Shown piece by piece: positions 42,093 through 51,713 of a stretch of DNA of 64,000 nt (positions within the stretch are counted from its first letter, which is position 1; each line of letters starts with the position of its first letter). Position numbers and translations under genes: made by a program. Source of the DNA: an uncultured Clostridia bacterium (lineage in GTDB: Bacteria; Bacillota; Clostridia; Christensenellales; Borkfalkiaceae). The notes below the pieces were generated by a model. The model had not been told where the DNA came from. It ran no database searches and saw nothing but the letters and a program-made list of their open reading frames with translations. The stretch is from NCBI GenBank assembly GCA_944376455.1, contig CALWCO010000004.1, positions 1 to 64,000 on the forward strand, read 5' to 3'.

Positions 42093-42713
42093 ATGGAACA
42101 GGAAGAACTCAATCGGATCATTGCGGAAAACCTGGCAAAATACAGGCGCGCCGCCAATCTCACCCAACTCGAATTGGCGGAACGGCTCAATTATTCGGAT
42201 AAATCGGTCTCCAAATGGGAACAGGGGAACGGCATGCCCGATATTTTTGTGCTTTACCGCCTGGCGGAGATGTACGGCGTGACGGTCAACGATTTTCTCT
42301 GCCGTCATGAGGAGGTTGCGGTGCCCGACAAACGCAAGGGATTCTTTTCCCGTGGCATGATCATGGCGATGAGCGTCGGGCTCAGCTGGCTGGTGGCCGT
42401 CGTCGCGTTTGTGTTCACCATGTTGCTTGCTCCCGATTTTTCCAGTCCCTGGTTGCCCTTTGTCTACGCCTTGCCCGTTACGTTTATCGTCATCGTGGTG
42501 TTGAGCAGCGTCTGGAAATTCAACATTTTGCGGCCGATCTCCGTTTCCTGTCTGATCTGGACGTTGCTTTTGAGCATTTTTATGACGTTGTTTATCGCGT
42601 TCCCCGATGCGCCCAATTTGTGGATGCTCTTCCTCATCGGCATTCCTTTGCAAACTTTGGTCGTTTTGTGGTTCCTTTTCCGCGGCAAGCTCCGCGGCAA
42701 GAAAAAAATCTGA
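42093..42713 (+). CDS. Membrane-anchored XRE-family regulator
   Basis: This 206-residue protein has an N-terminal Cro/CI HTH (NLAKYRRAANLTQLELAERL ... DKSVSKWEQGNGMPD, residues about 10-70). It then has four hydrophobic helices (about 88-200) and a basic tail. The HTH-membrane layout is common in Firmicutes and may sense envelope state. ATG 42093 follows GGAGAGGCAAACC. It stands where ctsR would often precede mcsA, but shows no CtsR similarity. Whether it controls the downstream protease genes is unknown. Confidence 0.85.
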   Translation: MEQEELNRIIAENLAKYRRAANLTQLELAERLNYSDKSVSKWEQGNGMPDIFVLYRLAEMYGVTVNDFLCRHEEVAVPDKRKGFFSRGMIMAMSVGLSWLVAVVAFVFTMLLAPDFSSPWLPFVYALPVTFIVIVVLSSVWKFNILRPISVSCLIWTLLLSIFMTLFIAFPDAPNLWMLFLIGIPLQTLVVLWFLFRGKLRGKKKI

Positions 42714-42931
42714 CGGCTTGACGGATTTTTTTGCAGGGGGTGCGGTGACGCAAGGACGGAGTAAAAGCAGCAGGCATGCCCGCATCGAGCAGGATTTTTG
42801 CGGGGATGAACGGCTCGGAAGAGGTCGTCGGATTTTAAATTTTTCAGGTGTTCGTATCGGTCGACGCGATAGCCGAAGCGGCGCGCTGCCGTGTCGTGTA
42901 TGCGTCGGACGACAGACGGGAGAGGAATTTC

Positions 42932-43465
42932 ATGCTTTGTTCGCGTTGTGGAAAAAATGAAGCCAAAATCACCGTGGAATATGCCACGGAGATGGGCAAA
43001 GTAACCGAATATTTTTGCGAATCGTGTTTTGAAAAACGCCGTTCGCCCGCGGGGGAGAGCTCGTCCGCGCCCGTCGAGGGGGCGGCTTTTTCCGCCGCGA
43101 ACGCCGCCGCGGCGCGGCAGGAGACGCAGAGGGCGGCGCGCTGTCCTTTTTGCGGCAACACGATGGAGGACTATCTGCACAGCGGGCTGGTCGGCTGTGC
43201 CGAATGCTATCAGGTCTTTGCCGCCGAGCTGGCACCCTACATCGTGCGGTTGCAGGGCGGGGACGAGCATTGCGGCAAGCGCCCTTCTTCCGATCCGAAA
43301 TATGAAGCCGCCGCGTCTTTGCGGGAAATACTGCAAATGTTGGAAGACATCAAAAAACAGAGTAAAAGCGGCAGGGCGGCTTCGGACGAAGGCAGGGCGG
43401 CAAGATTGAAGAGCAAGGCGGAAGAGCTCAAACTGTTGCTGTTCGGCGACGACGAGGAGGAATGA
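42932..43465 (+). CDS. mcsA: McsA, activator of protein arginine kinase
   Basis: This 177-residue protein has paired zinc-binding CxxC motifs (LCSRCGKNEA, FCESCFE, RCPFCGNTM, GCAECYQVF) and a C-terminal UVR-like helix (LREILQMLEDIKKQ). McsA stimulates McsB and links it to ClpC. ATG 42932 is preceded by GAGAGGAATTT. The stop overlaps the mcsB start (ATGA). ctsR, the usual first gene of this operon, is absent from the 200 bases upstream. Confidence 0.92.
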   Translation: MLCSRCGKNEAKITVEYATEMGKVTEYFCESCFEKRRSPAGESSSAPVEGAAFSAANAAAARQETQRAARCPFCGNTMEDYLHSGLVGCAECYQVFAAELAPYIVRLQGGDEHCGKRPSSDPKYEAAASLREILQMLEDIKKQSKSGRAASDEGRAARLKSKAEELKLLLFGDDEEE

Positions 43466-44478
43466 ATATGGACAATCTCGAAAGTGCCGTCGTTTCCACC
43501 CGCATTCGTCTGGCGCGCAATCTCGCCGATTATCCTTTTCCCCATCGGCTGAAAAGCCGTGAGCAGGCGCGCGAAATCGTTTCTTTGTTGCGTCTGCCGC
43601 TCTCGCAGATCGATTCGTTCCGCTGTATTTATGTGGAAGAAACGGACGAAGAAGAGTTGGAGATGCTCAAAGAAAATTATCTCATTTCCCAGGCTCTCAT
43701 TGATAAAAGAGAGGTCGGCGCCGTATATATAAATCAGGAAGAAAACATATCCATCATGGTCAACGAAGAGGACCATGTCCGAGAACAGTACTATATCAAG
43801 GGATTTCAGATCTTCAAAGGGTATGAATATCTCAGCGGCATCGACGACGTCATCGGCGATTGCGTGCGCTTTGCTTATGACGAAAGGCTTGGCTATCTCA
43901 CCGCCTGTCCCACCAATCTCGGCACGGGATTGCGCGCCTCCGTGATGCTCTTTCTGCCCGCCATCACCCGTCGGCCCGATCTGTTCGGCGACCTCAAGGA
44001 CCGTATGCGGCGCAAAGGCATGGTCGTGCGCGGGGTGTACGGCGAGGGGAGCAATGCCGACGGGGATATGTACCAGATCAGCAACGAAATCACGCTCGGC
44101 TATTCCGAACAGAAAATACTGAACGAAGTCAGCGAGGCGGTGTTTACCGTCGTGGAAACGGAACTGCGCGCGCGCAAAGAAATGTATGAAAAGGATCCTT
44201 TGGCTGTCCGCGATGCCTGCGGCCGCGCATACGGGATTCTGACCAATTGCGTTACGCTGTCGGCCAAGGAGTTTTTGAAACTGATGACGCAATTCAAGAT
44301 CGGCGTTTCGCTCGGGCTGTATAACGTGGATAAGATGTCCGATCTTGACGATCTCATCGTCGGTATGCGCGATTCCAACATTACCCGTTTTTCCAAAGAG
44401 ACCCTCGATTTGCGGGGGCGGGAGCAGTACCGCGCCGAATGCGTGCAGGCGCGGCTCAAGGAGCTCGTTCACGGCTGA
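43462..44478 (+). CDS. mcsB: Protein arginine kinase McsB
   Basis: This 338-residue enzyme of the phosphagen-kinase fold phosphorylates arginine residues and marks proteins for ClpCP. It begins with VVSTRIRLARNL and contains YIKGFQIFKGYEYLS and CPTNLGTGLRASVML, the active-site and nucleotide loops. RVNMDGDMYQISNE-like segments lie around residue 195-205. The ATG overlaps the mcsA stop; an ATG two codons later is possible. It is normal in length and complete. Confidence 0.95.
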   Translation: MNMDNLESAVVSTRIRLARNLADYPFPHRLKSREQAREIVSLLRLPLSQIDSFRCIYVEETDEEELEMLKENYLISQALIDKREVGAVYINQEENISIMVNEEDHVREQYYIKGFQIFKGYEYLSGIDDVIGDCVRFAYDERLGYLTACPTNLGTGLRASVMLFLPAITRRPDLFGDLKDRMRRKGMVVRGVYGEGSNADGDMYQISNEITLGYSEQKILNEVSEAVFTVVETELRARKEMYEKDPLAVRDACGRAYGILTNCVTLSAKEFLKLMTQFKIGVSLGLYNVDKMSDLDDLIVGMRDSNITRFSKETLDLRGREQYRAECVQARLKELVHG

Positions 44479-44501
44479 ACGGATTTTTTGCGGCAAGGAC
44501 G

Positions 44502-44565
44502 AAGAACATAAAAGCATAAGAACATAAAAGCGTAAGAGAATAAAAACGTAAGAGTGCGGAAACGC
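44502..44565. repeat. Four 16-bp tandem repeats between mcsB and clpC
   Basis: AAGAACATAAAAGCAT at 44502-44517 is followed in register by AAGAACATAAAAGCGT, AAGAGAATAAAAACGT and a decayed fourth copy ending at 44565. The array is a minisatellite in the mcsB-clpC gap and may affect spacing or expression. Confidence 0.8.
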
Positions 44566-44699
44566 ACTGCAAAGGGAAAAATTTTTCGCGGAAACAGGTT
44601 AAAGCCGCGTTTTCCCGTTCCCCTGTCTTTGACGGCGGGCGGGATCGGTTCATTAAAATCAGGGGCAAAGCCCGTTGTCGATAAGGAGAAAGGAGCAAT

Positions 44700-47183
44700 A
44701 TGGAGGACGAATCCAGGTACTCGGACGATCTCAAATGCGTCTTTGAGTGCGTCAATAAGCTCAATGAAAAAATACGCATCCGCTATATCGGTACGGAGCA
44801 TCTCGTTTTGGGTATGTTGCATGTCCCGGGGTGCGCCGCCTGCCGCATTCTCAACGAGGCGGGCGTACAGAAGAAGGAATTTTCGGAATTTTTCTTTTCC
44901 GTCCGCAATGTGAACGATCCGACCGTCGGTTCCACGCCGCGCACCAAGAGCGTGCTGGAAAAGGCGCGCGCGATCGCCATCGAAAATACGCCCGACAGGC
45001 GCAATTACATCATCACCGCCGAACACGTTCTCATGGCCATTTTGCAGACGGACGGCGGATATGCCCGTATTTTTTTCAGCGATCACCGCATATCCGAGGA
45101 CGGGTTACGCGACGCGCTGGAGGAAGTTTTTCATAACGATTACCGCGTCATCGAGGAAATGCAGAAAGCCGATCGCGGCGGACGGGAGGGGCAGCACTAT
45201 CAGTATAAGCGCGAAGCGAGCGTTCTGCCGCCCGAACTGGAACGGTACGGCGTCGATCTCACCGCGCGGGCGGGCGAGGGAAAACTCGATCCCGTCATCG
45301 GCAGGAGAAAAGAGATCGAAAAAGTCATGCAGATCCTCTCCCGCCGTTCCAAGAACAATCCCGTACTTGTTGGCGAGGCAGGCGTCGGCAAGAGCGCCGT
45401 CGTCGAGGGGTTGGCGCAGGCCATCGTTTCGGGCGACGTGCCCGAATTGTTACAGCGTAAAATCGTCTTTTTGCTCGATCTTGCGGGACTTCTGGCGGGG
45501 GCCAGATACCGCGGCGATTTCGAAGAACGGCTCAAAGAGGTCGTGGAGGCCGTCAAACGCAACGGCGACATCATCCTGTTCATCGACGAGATACACACCA
45601 TCGTCGGCGCGGGCAGTTCGTCCGATTCCAATATGGATGCGTCCAACATCTTAAAGCCCATGCTCGCCCGCGGGGATCTGCAGACCATCGGCGCGACCAC
45701 GTTGGACGAATACCGCAAATACATCGAAAAGGACCCCGCGCTCGAGCGGCGGTTTACGCCCGTCGTCGTGGAGGAACCCATGCCCGAGGATTGCATCAAA
45801 ATCCTGCAGGGGTTGCGGGATAAGTACGAGGCGCACCACGGCGTCATCATCACGGAAAGCGCCATCGAAAGCGCGGTGACGCTCTCCGACAGGTATATCG
45901 CCGACCGCTATCTGCCCGACAAGGCCATCGACCTCATCGACGAAGCCGCCTCCCGCGCGCGGCTGGAGTCGTACACGGGTCCCAAGGGCGTGCAGGAACT
46001 GAACGACAAGATCGAGCGGCTGTGCATCGACGAACACCGCGCCCGCGTGAACGGGGACGTGAAAAAGGCCGACAATCTGAAAAAACTCATCGATCGGTAT
46101 ACCGACGAAGTCGATTTGCTCGCCGAAACCTGGCGCAAGGAATACAACGCTTCGACCCCGTCCATTGACGGGGAGGACATTGCCGCCATCGTCAGCGACC
46201 GCACGGGCATTCCGCTCTCCCGCATTTCCGAGGAGGAAGGGCAAAAGCTGTTGAAACTGGAAGAGCGGCTCCATGCCCGCATCATCGGGCAAAACGAAGC
46301 GGTGGTTGCCGTGTCGAAAGCCATCCGCCGTGCGCGGGCGGGACTCAAAGAGCCCAACCGCCCGATCGGATCCTTTATTTTCGTGGGCCCCACGGGCGTG
46401 GGCAAAACCGATCTCGCCAAGGCACTCGCCGAGGCGCTTTTCGGGGACGAAAAGATGATGATCCGCCTGGATATGAGCGAATTCATGGAAAAACACGCCG
46501 TTTCGCGGATCATCGGTGCGCCGCCGGGATACGTGGGGTATGACGATGTGCAGGGCAGTCAGCTCACGGAGCAGGTACGGCGCAAGCCTTATTCCGTCGT
46601 GCTTTTCGATGAGATCGAAAAGGCCCATCCCGACGTGTTCAATCTTCTTTTGCAGATATTGGACGACGGCAGGCTTTCAGACAGCAAGGGACGCCTGGTC
46701 AGTTTCCGCAATACCGTCATCGTGCTCACTTCCAACATCGGCGCGAGCCGCACGGGCGGAATGCAGCCTTTGGGTTTCTCCGCCGTCGACGAAAAGAGCG
46801 AGCACGAAACCATGAAAGAAGAAATAACGGAGGCGCTCAAGGCGCACTTCCGTCCGGAATTTTTGAACCGTCTGGACGATATCATCGTCTTTCACAAACT
46901 CAGCAAGGAAGAGGCGGGTGCCATTTGCACCAAACTCATCGCCGCGCTCGGCGATCGGTTGGGGGATCGGGACATACGGCTGTCCATTTCCTCTGCCGCA
47001 CGGGAAGAACTGGTGCGGGAAGGTTACAGCGAGGCTTACGGCGCGCGGCCGCTCAAACGCATCATCCGCCGCCGCATCGAGGACCGTCTGTCCGAAGAGA
47101 TCCTCGCGGGCAGGATCGAGACGGGCGAAACCGTGCACATCGATTATGTCGGCGAGAATTTCGTCTTTCGGTCGGAAAAATAA
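44700..47183 (+). CDS. clpC: ClpC AAA+ unfoldase
   Basis: This 827-residue Hsp100 protein has an N-terminal double Clp_N repeat (IRYIGTEHLVLGMLHVPGC, NYIITAEHVLMAIL). AAA-1 carries GEAGVGKS, and a ClpC-type middle UVR-like domain (VQELNDKIERLCIDEHRAR) follows. AAA-2 carries GPTGVGKTDLAKALAE and FDEIEKAHPDVF. It unfolds proteins for ClpP. AAGGAGAAAGGAG precedes ATG 44700. It follows mcsA-mcsB after a 220-base gap containing a tandem repeat, as in the standard stress operon. Confidence 0.97.
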   Translation: MEDESRYSDDLKCVFECVNKLNEKIRIRYIGTEHLVLGMLHVPGCAACRILNEAGVQKKEFSEFFFSVRNVNDPTVGSTPRTKSVLEKARAIAIENTPDRRNYIITAEHVLMAILQTDGGYARIFFSDHRISEDGLRDALEEVFHNDYRVIEEMQKADRGGREGQHYQYKREASVLPPELERYGVDLTARAGEGKLDPVIGRRKEIEKVMQILSRRSKNNPVLVGEAGVGKSAVVEGLAQAIVSGDVPELLQRKIVFLLDLAGLLAGARYRGDFEERLKEVVEAVKRNGDIILFIDEIHTIVGAGSSSDSNMDASNILKPMLARGDLQTIGATTLDEYRKYIEKDPALERRFTPVVVEEPMPEDCIKILQGLRDKYEAHHGVIITESAIESAVTLSDRYIADRYLPDKAIDLIDEAASRARLESYTGPKGVQELNDKIERLCIDEHRARVNGDVKKADNLKKLIDRYTDEVDLLAETWRKEYNASTPSIDGEDIAAIVSDRTGIPLSRISEEEGQKLLKLEERLHARIIGQNEAVVAVSKAIRRARAGLKEPNRPIGSFIFVGPTGVGKTDLAKALAEALFGDEKMMIRLDMSEFMEKHAVSRIIGAPPGYVGYDDVQGSQLTEQVRRKPYSVVLFDEIEKAHPDVFNLLLQILDDGRLSDSKGRLVSFRNTVIVLTSNIGASRTGGMQPLGFSAVDEKSEHETMKEEITEALKAHFRPEFLNRLDDIIVFHKLSKEEAGAICTKLIAALGDRLGDRDIRLSISSAAREELVREGYSEAYGARPLKRIIRRRIEDRLSEEILAGRIETGETVHIDYVGENFVFRSEK

Positions 47184-47212
47184 ATCAACATCTCCCCATC
47201 AGAAGGAAAAAA

Positions 47213-47244
47213 TGCCTCGGCGGTTATCGTCGGGGTATTTTTTT
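47213..47244 (+). terminator. Terminator of clpC
   Basis: TGCCTCGGCG pairs with CGTCGGGGTA (three G-T pairs), and seven T follow. Confidence 0.8.
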
Positions 47245-47275
47245 ATGAAAAAAAATAATATCGTAAAAAAATGCG

Positions 47276-47304
47276 TTTACTTTTGCCCGATTTTGCGCTA
47301 AAAT
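47276..47304 (+). promoter_or_regulatory. Promoter of the patatin-like gene
   Basis: TTTACT (47276-47281) and TAAAAT (47299-47304) are 17 bases apart. Confidence 0.65.
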
Positions 47305-47392
47305 AAAAGTATGAATTTTTTAATGCGCGAATCCGCCGCTCGCGGACGCGCAAGGCGCACGATCTGTGCGGAGAGGGGGAGGAAAAAACGGA

Positions 47393-48259
47393 ATGGCAGT
47401 GCATCCCATTCGTACGCTTAAAAATATTTTTTCGCGCTATAAGCGAAAGAAACAAAAGAAGCAGAAGAAAATTTTTGCCGTGGCACTCGGTTGCGGCGGT
47501 GCGAAAGGCATGGCGCATCTGGGTATTTTGCAGGCGCTCGAAGAAGAGGGCATCTTTTTCGATTGGTATGCTGGTACCAGCATCGGCAGCGTGGTGGGCG
47601 CGCTCAAAGCCTACGGCTATGCCACTGACGAGATCAAGGACGCCGTGCTCAATATCTGTCTGAAACAGTACGCCCGCTATCTGCGGCCGTATATGGATAT
47701 GGGATTCGTGGAGGAGTTTCTGAACGGATATCTGCACGAAACCGATTTCAAGGGGCTGAAGGCGCCTTTCTATGCCTGGGCCACGGACAAGGAGACGGTG
47801 GAAGGCGTTCTCCTCGAACAGGGGAGCGTGGCGCATGCCTGCATTGCGTCCTGTGCGATTCCGCCCTATTTCCACAGCGTCAACGTCGAAGGGCGGGAAC
47901 TCATTGACGGGGTATACACCAATCCCGTCCCCGCGGATGTATTGCGCCGCCGCGGCGCCGATTTCGTGCTGGGCGTCGATCTCAACGCCGCTTTGCCGTC
48001 GGATAAGAACAAGAAACCGCACAACGTGCTCACCCGCGTGCTGTCCGATACGCTCGACTCCACGGTCAAAATAACACCCCGCCCCGACGCGCTGTCGCGC
48101 GGGTATGAGGCCTGCAACGTCGTTATTCGTCCGCCGCTCGATATTTTTACCCCCCTTGATGCCGCCGAAGGGTCTCTTTTGGAGATGTACGATATCGGGT
48201 ATCGTACCGCCAAAGAACAAGCGGCATTCATCAAACGCAAAATCACGGAAATATACTGA
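47393..48259 (+). CDS. Patatin-like phospholipase
   Basis: This 288-residue esterase begins with a basic segment (RYKRKKQKKQKK) and then the oxyanion loop GCGGAKGMAHLGIL. The nucleophile is in AGTSIGS and the catalytic Asp in IDGVYTNPVP. It would hydrolyse membrane lipids or other acyl esters at the cytoplasmic face. ATG 47393 has AGGGGGAGG upstream. It may be co-transcribed with the metallo-hydrolase lipoprotein, 69 bases downstream. Confidence 0.9.
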   Translation: MAVHPIRTLKNIFSRYKRKKQKKQKKIFAVALGCGGAKGMAHLGILQALEEEGIFFDWYAGTSIGSVVGALKAYGYATDEIKDAVLNICLKQYARYLRPYMDMGFVEEFLNGYLHETDFKGLKAPFYAWATDKETVEGVLLEQGSVAHACIASCAIPPYFHSVNVEGRELIDGVYTNPVPADVLRRRGADFVLGVDLNAALPSDKNKKPHNVLTRVLSDTLDSTVKITPRPDALSRGYEACNVVIRPPLDIFTPLDAAEGSLLEMYDIGYRTAKEQAAFIKRKITEIY

Positions 48260-48328
48260 TTTCCTGTCGGGAAAGCGGTTTCTTGACCGATGCCGCATCC
48301 CGCTGGCGGTAAAACGGAAGGAGAAAAT

Positions 48329-49318
48329 TTGAAGAAATACCAAAGAAACAGCAAATCACGCTTTGCGGCGATTTTGTTCGCGCTTTTGTCGGTCGCGTCC
48401 TCCTGTCTGTTGCTGTTTGCCGCGTGCGACGACGGCTTGACCCTGCCGGAAGGGAGCGGGGACGGGTACCCTCCGTCGGAATGGACCGAAGGGGAATTGA
48501 AGGTGCACTTTCTCGACGTCGGACAGGGCGACTGCACGCTTTTGCAGTTGCCCGACGGCAAAAATATTCTCATCGACGGCGGCGACGGATCTTCGGAGCA
48601 TAACCGCAAGATCGGACAGTATCTCGACGCCGCAGGCGTGGACAAGCTCGATTATATGATCTTAACGCACAGCGACCGCGATCATTGCGGCGGGTTGGAG
48701 AGTGTGCTGGAAGAAGTTTCGGTTTCCTGTGCCTATCTTCCGTATGCCGCGACGCTGGGGGACGACGAAACTTACTTTTCGCTCTATGAGAGCGTGGTGC
48801 GGCAAGTTCCGTCCCTGCGCTTTTCCCGTCGTTATGAAACCATCTGCGGCGAAAACGGGGAATATTTTCTCTTCTTTCTCTGGCCGTATACCGATAACGA
48901 CGGCGAGACGGATTCCAATTACAATTCGGCGGTCATCTGGTTGGAATACGAGGGACTGAGCGTGCTCTTTGCGGGCGACATGACGACGGAAACGGAGGAT
49001 ATGCTGGCGGCGGAATATGCGCTTGACCCTTCCGTATTCACGCTCGGCGATATGGAAGTTCGTTTGGAAAGTACGGAAGTCTTGAAAGTGGCACACCACG
49101 GCAGCAACACCTCTTCGGGGCGGGAATGGCTGGAACTTTTAACGCCCGAAGCCGCCGTCATTTCCTGCGGCAGGGACAATGATTACGGGCATCCGTCCGA
49201 CCGCGTTCTTTCCGACTTGCGCGCCGTTTCTCCCGACGGGGAAATCTATCGCACGGACGAGTGCGGCGACATCGTCCTCACTTCCGCGGGCGGCGGGAAG
49301 TATTCTTTTTTCGGTTGA
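48329..49318 (+). CDS. ComEC/Rec2-type metallo-beta-lactamase-fold lipoprotein
   Basis: This 329-residue exported protein starts at TTG 48329 behind GGAAGGAG. The signal ends in LLLFAAC, a lipobox. The rest resembles the MBL domain of ComEC: VHFLDVGQGDCTLLQLPDG, the zinc motif ILTHSDRDHCGG, SVLFAGDMTTE and VLKVAHHGSNTSS. Stand-alone proteins of this group may be secreted nucleases or phosphodiesterases. The ComEC channel itself is absent, so a role in DNA uptake is not shown. Confidence 0.88.
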   Translation: MKKYQRNSKSRFAAILFALLSVASSCLLLFAACDDGLTLPEGSGDGYPPSEWTEGELKVHFLDVGQGDCTLLQLPDGKNILIDGGDGSSEHNRKIGQYLDAAGVDKLDYMILTHSDRDHCGGLESVLEEVSVSCAYLPYAATLGDDETYFSLYESVVRQVPSLRFSRRYETICGENGEYFLFFLWPYTDNDGETDSNYNSAVIWLEYEGLSVLFAGDMTTETEDMLAAEYALDPSVFTLGDMEVRLESTEVLKVAHHGSNTSSGREWLELLTPEAAVISCGRDNDYGHPSDRVLSDLRAVSPDGEIYRTDECGDIVLTSAGGGKYSFFG

Positions 49319-49453
49319 AAAAGTCAGGCGAAGACATTTGGTTTTTTGTGATATATGCGGGCATGGTGCAGGGAAAGATCCGAATATCCGTAAAGCGGGA
49401 CGCCCGTTCAATACAGTAAAAATATATTTTTTGTACGGAGGAATTTTTTCGAT

Positions 49454-50587
49454 ATGATCAGACTGACATCGGCGGGCGAATCGCACGGGAAAGCGCTCAT
49501 CGGCATTTTGGAAGGGCTTCCCGCCAATCTGGAGATCGACATTGAAGAAGTGAATGAATATCTCGCGTTGCGGCAGAGCGGTTACGGCAGAGGGGGGCGG
49601 CAGAAGATCGAAACCGACCGCATGGAAATCCTTGCGGGGGTGCGCAACCGCCTGACTCTCGGCAGTCCGTTGGCCTTTTGGGTGCAGAATGCCGATTATA
49701 AGAATTGGCAGGCATATATGGCGCCCGAGGGGTGCGATGTCAGTAAAAAATGCCTGACGCGGGTGCGCCCGGGACATGCCGATCTGACGGGCGTCAAAAA
49801 GTTCGATCAGACGGATGCAAGGAATATCCTCGAACGTGCTTCCGCCCGCGAAACTGCCGTGCGCGAGGCGGCGGGTTCGATCTGCCGCCAATTTCTCAAA
49901 GCATTGGGCGTGGAAATCGGCGGCTATGTCCGCACGGTCTGTGGCGTTACGGACGAAAAGGAATATGCGTTCGAACAGTTGCGGGAAGTTAAAAAACGCC
50001 CGCTCTTTATGCCCGACGACAATAAACAGGCGGAGGCGATGGCGCGCATTGACGAGCTCAAAGCCGCCGGCGACACGGCGGGCGGCATTGTCGAGATACG
50101 CGTCAGAGGCTTAAAAAGCGGATTCGGCAGCTGTATGACCTATGCGGAAAAACTGGACGGCAGGCTGATCGGCGCCATGATGAGCGTGCAAGCGATCAAG
50201 GGCGCGGAAGTCGGCATGGGCTTTGGCGTGGGATTGCGTCCCGGCAGTCGGGTGCACGACGCCATTTATTTTGAAGACGGGAAATATGTGCGTAAGACCA
50301 ACAATGCCGGCGGCATCGAGGGCGGCATGTCCAACGGGGAAGAGATCGTCCTGCGCGCGGCGATGAAGCCCATTCCCACTCTCATGCAGGGACTGGATAC
50401 CGTGGATTATCTCACGCATGAAAAAGCCATTGCCGCGGCGGAACGAAGCGACGTGGCGGCAATCTGCGCCTGTGAGATCATTCTCGAAAGCGTCGTGGCG
50501 ACGGTGCTGGCACAGGTCGTTTCCGAACGGCTGGGCGGGGACAATATGCGCGAAGTCGTTAAAAGATATGAGGAGTTGCCTCAATGA
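49454..50587 (+). CDS. aroC: Chorismate synthase
   Basis: This 377-residue FMN-dependent enzyme converts EPSP to chorismate. Motifs include TSAGESHGKALIGILEG, RQSGYGRGGRQKIETD, RASARETAVREAAGSI, GGIEGGMSNGE and RSDVAAICA. ATG 49454 follows TACGGAGG. It is the first gene of an aroC-aroB-aroA-aroE-aroQ-aroK run. Its stop overlaps aroB by ATGA. Confidence 0.97.
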   Translation: MIRLTSAGESHGKALIGILEGLPANLEIDIEEVNEYLALRQSGYGRGGRQKIETDRMEILAGVRNRLTLGSPLAFWVQNADYKNWQAYMAPEGCDVSKKCLTRVRPGHADLTGVKKFDQTDARNILERASARETAVREAAGSICRQFLKALGVEIGGYVRTVCGVTDEKEYAFEQLREVKKRPLFMPDDNKQAEAMARIDELKAAGDTAGGIVEIRVRGLKSGFGSCMTYAEKLDGRLIGAMMSVQAIKGAEVGMGFGVGLRPGSRVHDAIYFEDGKYVRKTNNAGGIEGGMSNGEEIVLRAAMKPIPTLMQGLDTVDYLTHEKAIAAAERSDVAAICACEIILESVVATVLAQVVSERLGGDNMREVVKRYEELPQ

Positions 50588-51633
50588 AAACCATAGAAAT
50601 ACACACCCCGACACAGAACAGCGTCATCACCTGTGAGCGCGGGAGCTTTCAAAAATATGCCCGCGATTTTCTCGGCGGGCATCAGAATTTCGTCCTGACG
50701 GACAGCAATGTGCATGCGATTTATGGTCAAGAGATCGCCGAAGTTTTCGGAAATACGCCCGTGTACATATTGCCCGCGGGGGAGGAAAATAAGAACCAGA
50801 AAAATCTGTTTTCCATTTTACAGGCGATGATCGACGCGGGACTGCACCGCAATTCCTATCTCTTTGCCCTCGGCGGCGGCGTGGTGGGGGATATCGGCGG
50901 ACTGGCGGCGGCGCTCTATATGCGCGGCATTCACTGCGTGCAGATTCCCACGACCTTATTGGCGCAGGTCGATTCCTCGGTCGGGGGCAAGACTGCCGTC
51001 GATATGGGCAAGGTCAAAAACGTCGTGGGCGCCTTCTATCAGCCCGAGGCGGTTTTGGTGGACGGTTCTTTCTTAAAAACTTTGCCCGCGCGGGAAATCC
51101 GTTGCGGACTGGGCGAAATCATCAAATACGGCGCGCTCAATCCGAGCATCCTCGACAACCTTCTGGAAAACGCGGACAGACTTTTCGATTTGGATTACCT
51201 CTCGGAAATAACTTCCGACTGCATCGCGCACAAGGCGGAGGTCGTGCGGCTGGACGAGCGGGAACAAAACCTGCGCAAGTCTTTGAACATGGGACATACC
51301 ACAGCGCACGCGCTCGAACTCAATTACGGCGATCTTTCGCACGGTGAGTTTGTGCTCGTCGGCATGTACTATGAACTCAAAATCGCCGTTGCCGAAGGGT
51401 TGGCGACGGCCGAATACGCCGATCTGTTGAGCGGGTTGATTCTGCGGGTGCTGGGCGAAGCGCCGCGGTATGCGGGGCTGGAAAAAGCGGCCGAATTTGC
51501 CCGTCTGGACAAGAAAAATGCCGCGTCGGACGTGGTGTCCATGATCGTCCCCGCGGGGTACGGCGTATACGCCGAACTCAAACTGCCCTTTGAAAAATAC
51601 CGCGACTATCTCGTTCGTTTCGCGGGGAAATAA
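50584..51633 (+). CDS. aroB: 3-dehydroquinate synthase
   Basis: This 349-residue NAD- and metal-dependent enzyme makes 3-dehydroquinate from DAHP. Motifs are GGGVVGDIGGLAAALYMRG, IPTTLLAQVDSSVGGKT, the metal ligand GHTTAHALE and the HGE motif LSHGEFVLVG. Translation is coupled to aroC by a 4-base overlap. The protein has normal length. Confidence 0.97.
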   Translation: MKTIEIHTPTQNSVITCERGSFQKYARDFLGGHQNFVLTDSNVHAIYGQEIAEVFGNTPVYILPAGEENKNQKNLFSILQAMIDAGLHRNSYLFALGGGVVGDIGGLAAALYMRGIHCVQIPTTLLAQVDSSVGGKTAVDMGKVKNVVGAFYQPEAVLVDGSFLKTLPAREIRCGLGEIIKYGALNPSILDNLLENADRLFDLDYLSEITSDCIAHKAEVVRLDEREQNLRKSLNMGHTTAHALELNYGDLSHGEFVLVGMYYELKIAVAEGLATAEYADLLSGLILRVLGEAPRYAGLEKAAEFARLDKKNAASDVVSMIVPAGYGVYAELKLPFEKYRDYLVRFAGK

Positions 51634-51713
51634 AATTTGTTTTCAGCTTATTTTTCGGGCATGGGTCTGTTGAAAAGACGGTGTCTTGACTTTTATTTTT
51701 TAGCGGAGGCGGC

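Noticed and set aside
42714..42931. CtsR gene or operator before mcsA
   Set aside because: No CtsR-like frame and no tandem GGTCAAA heptads were seen.
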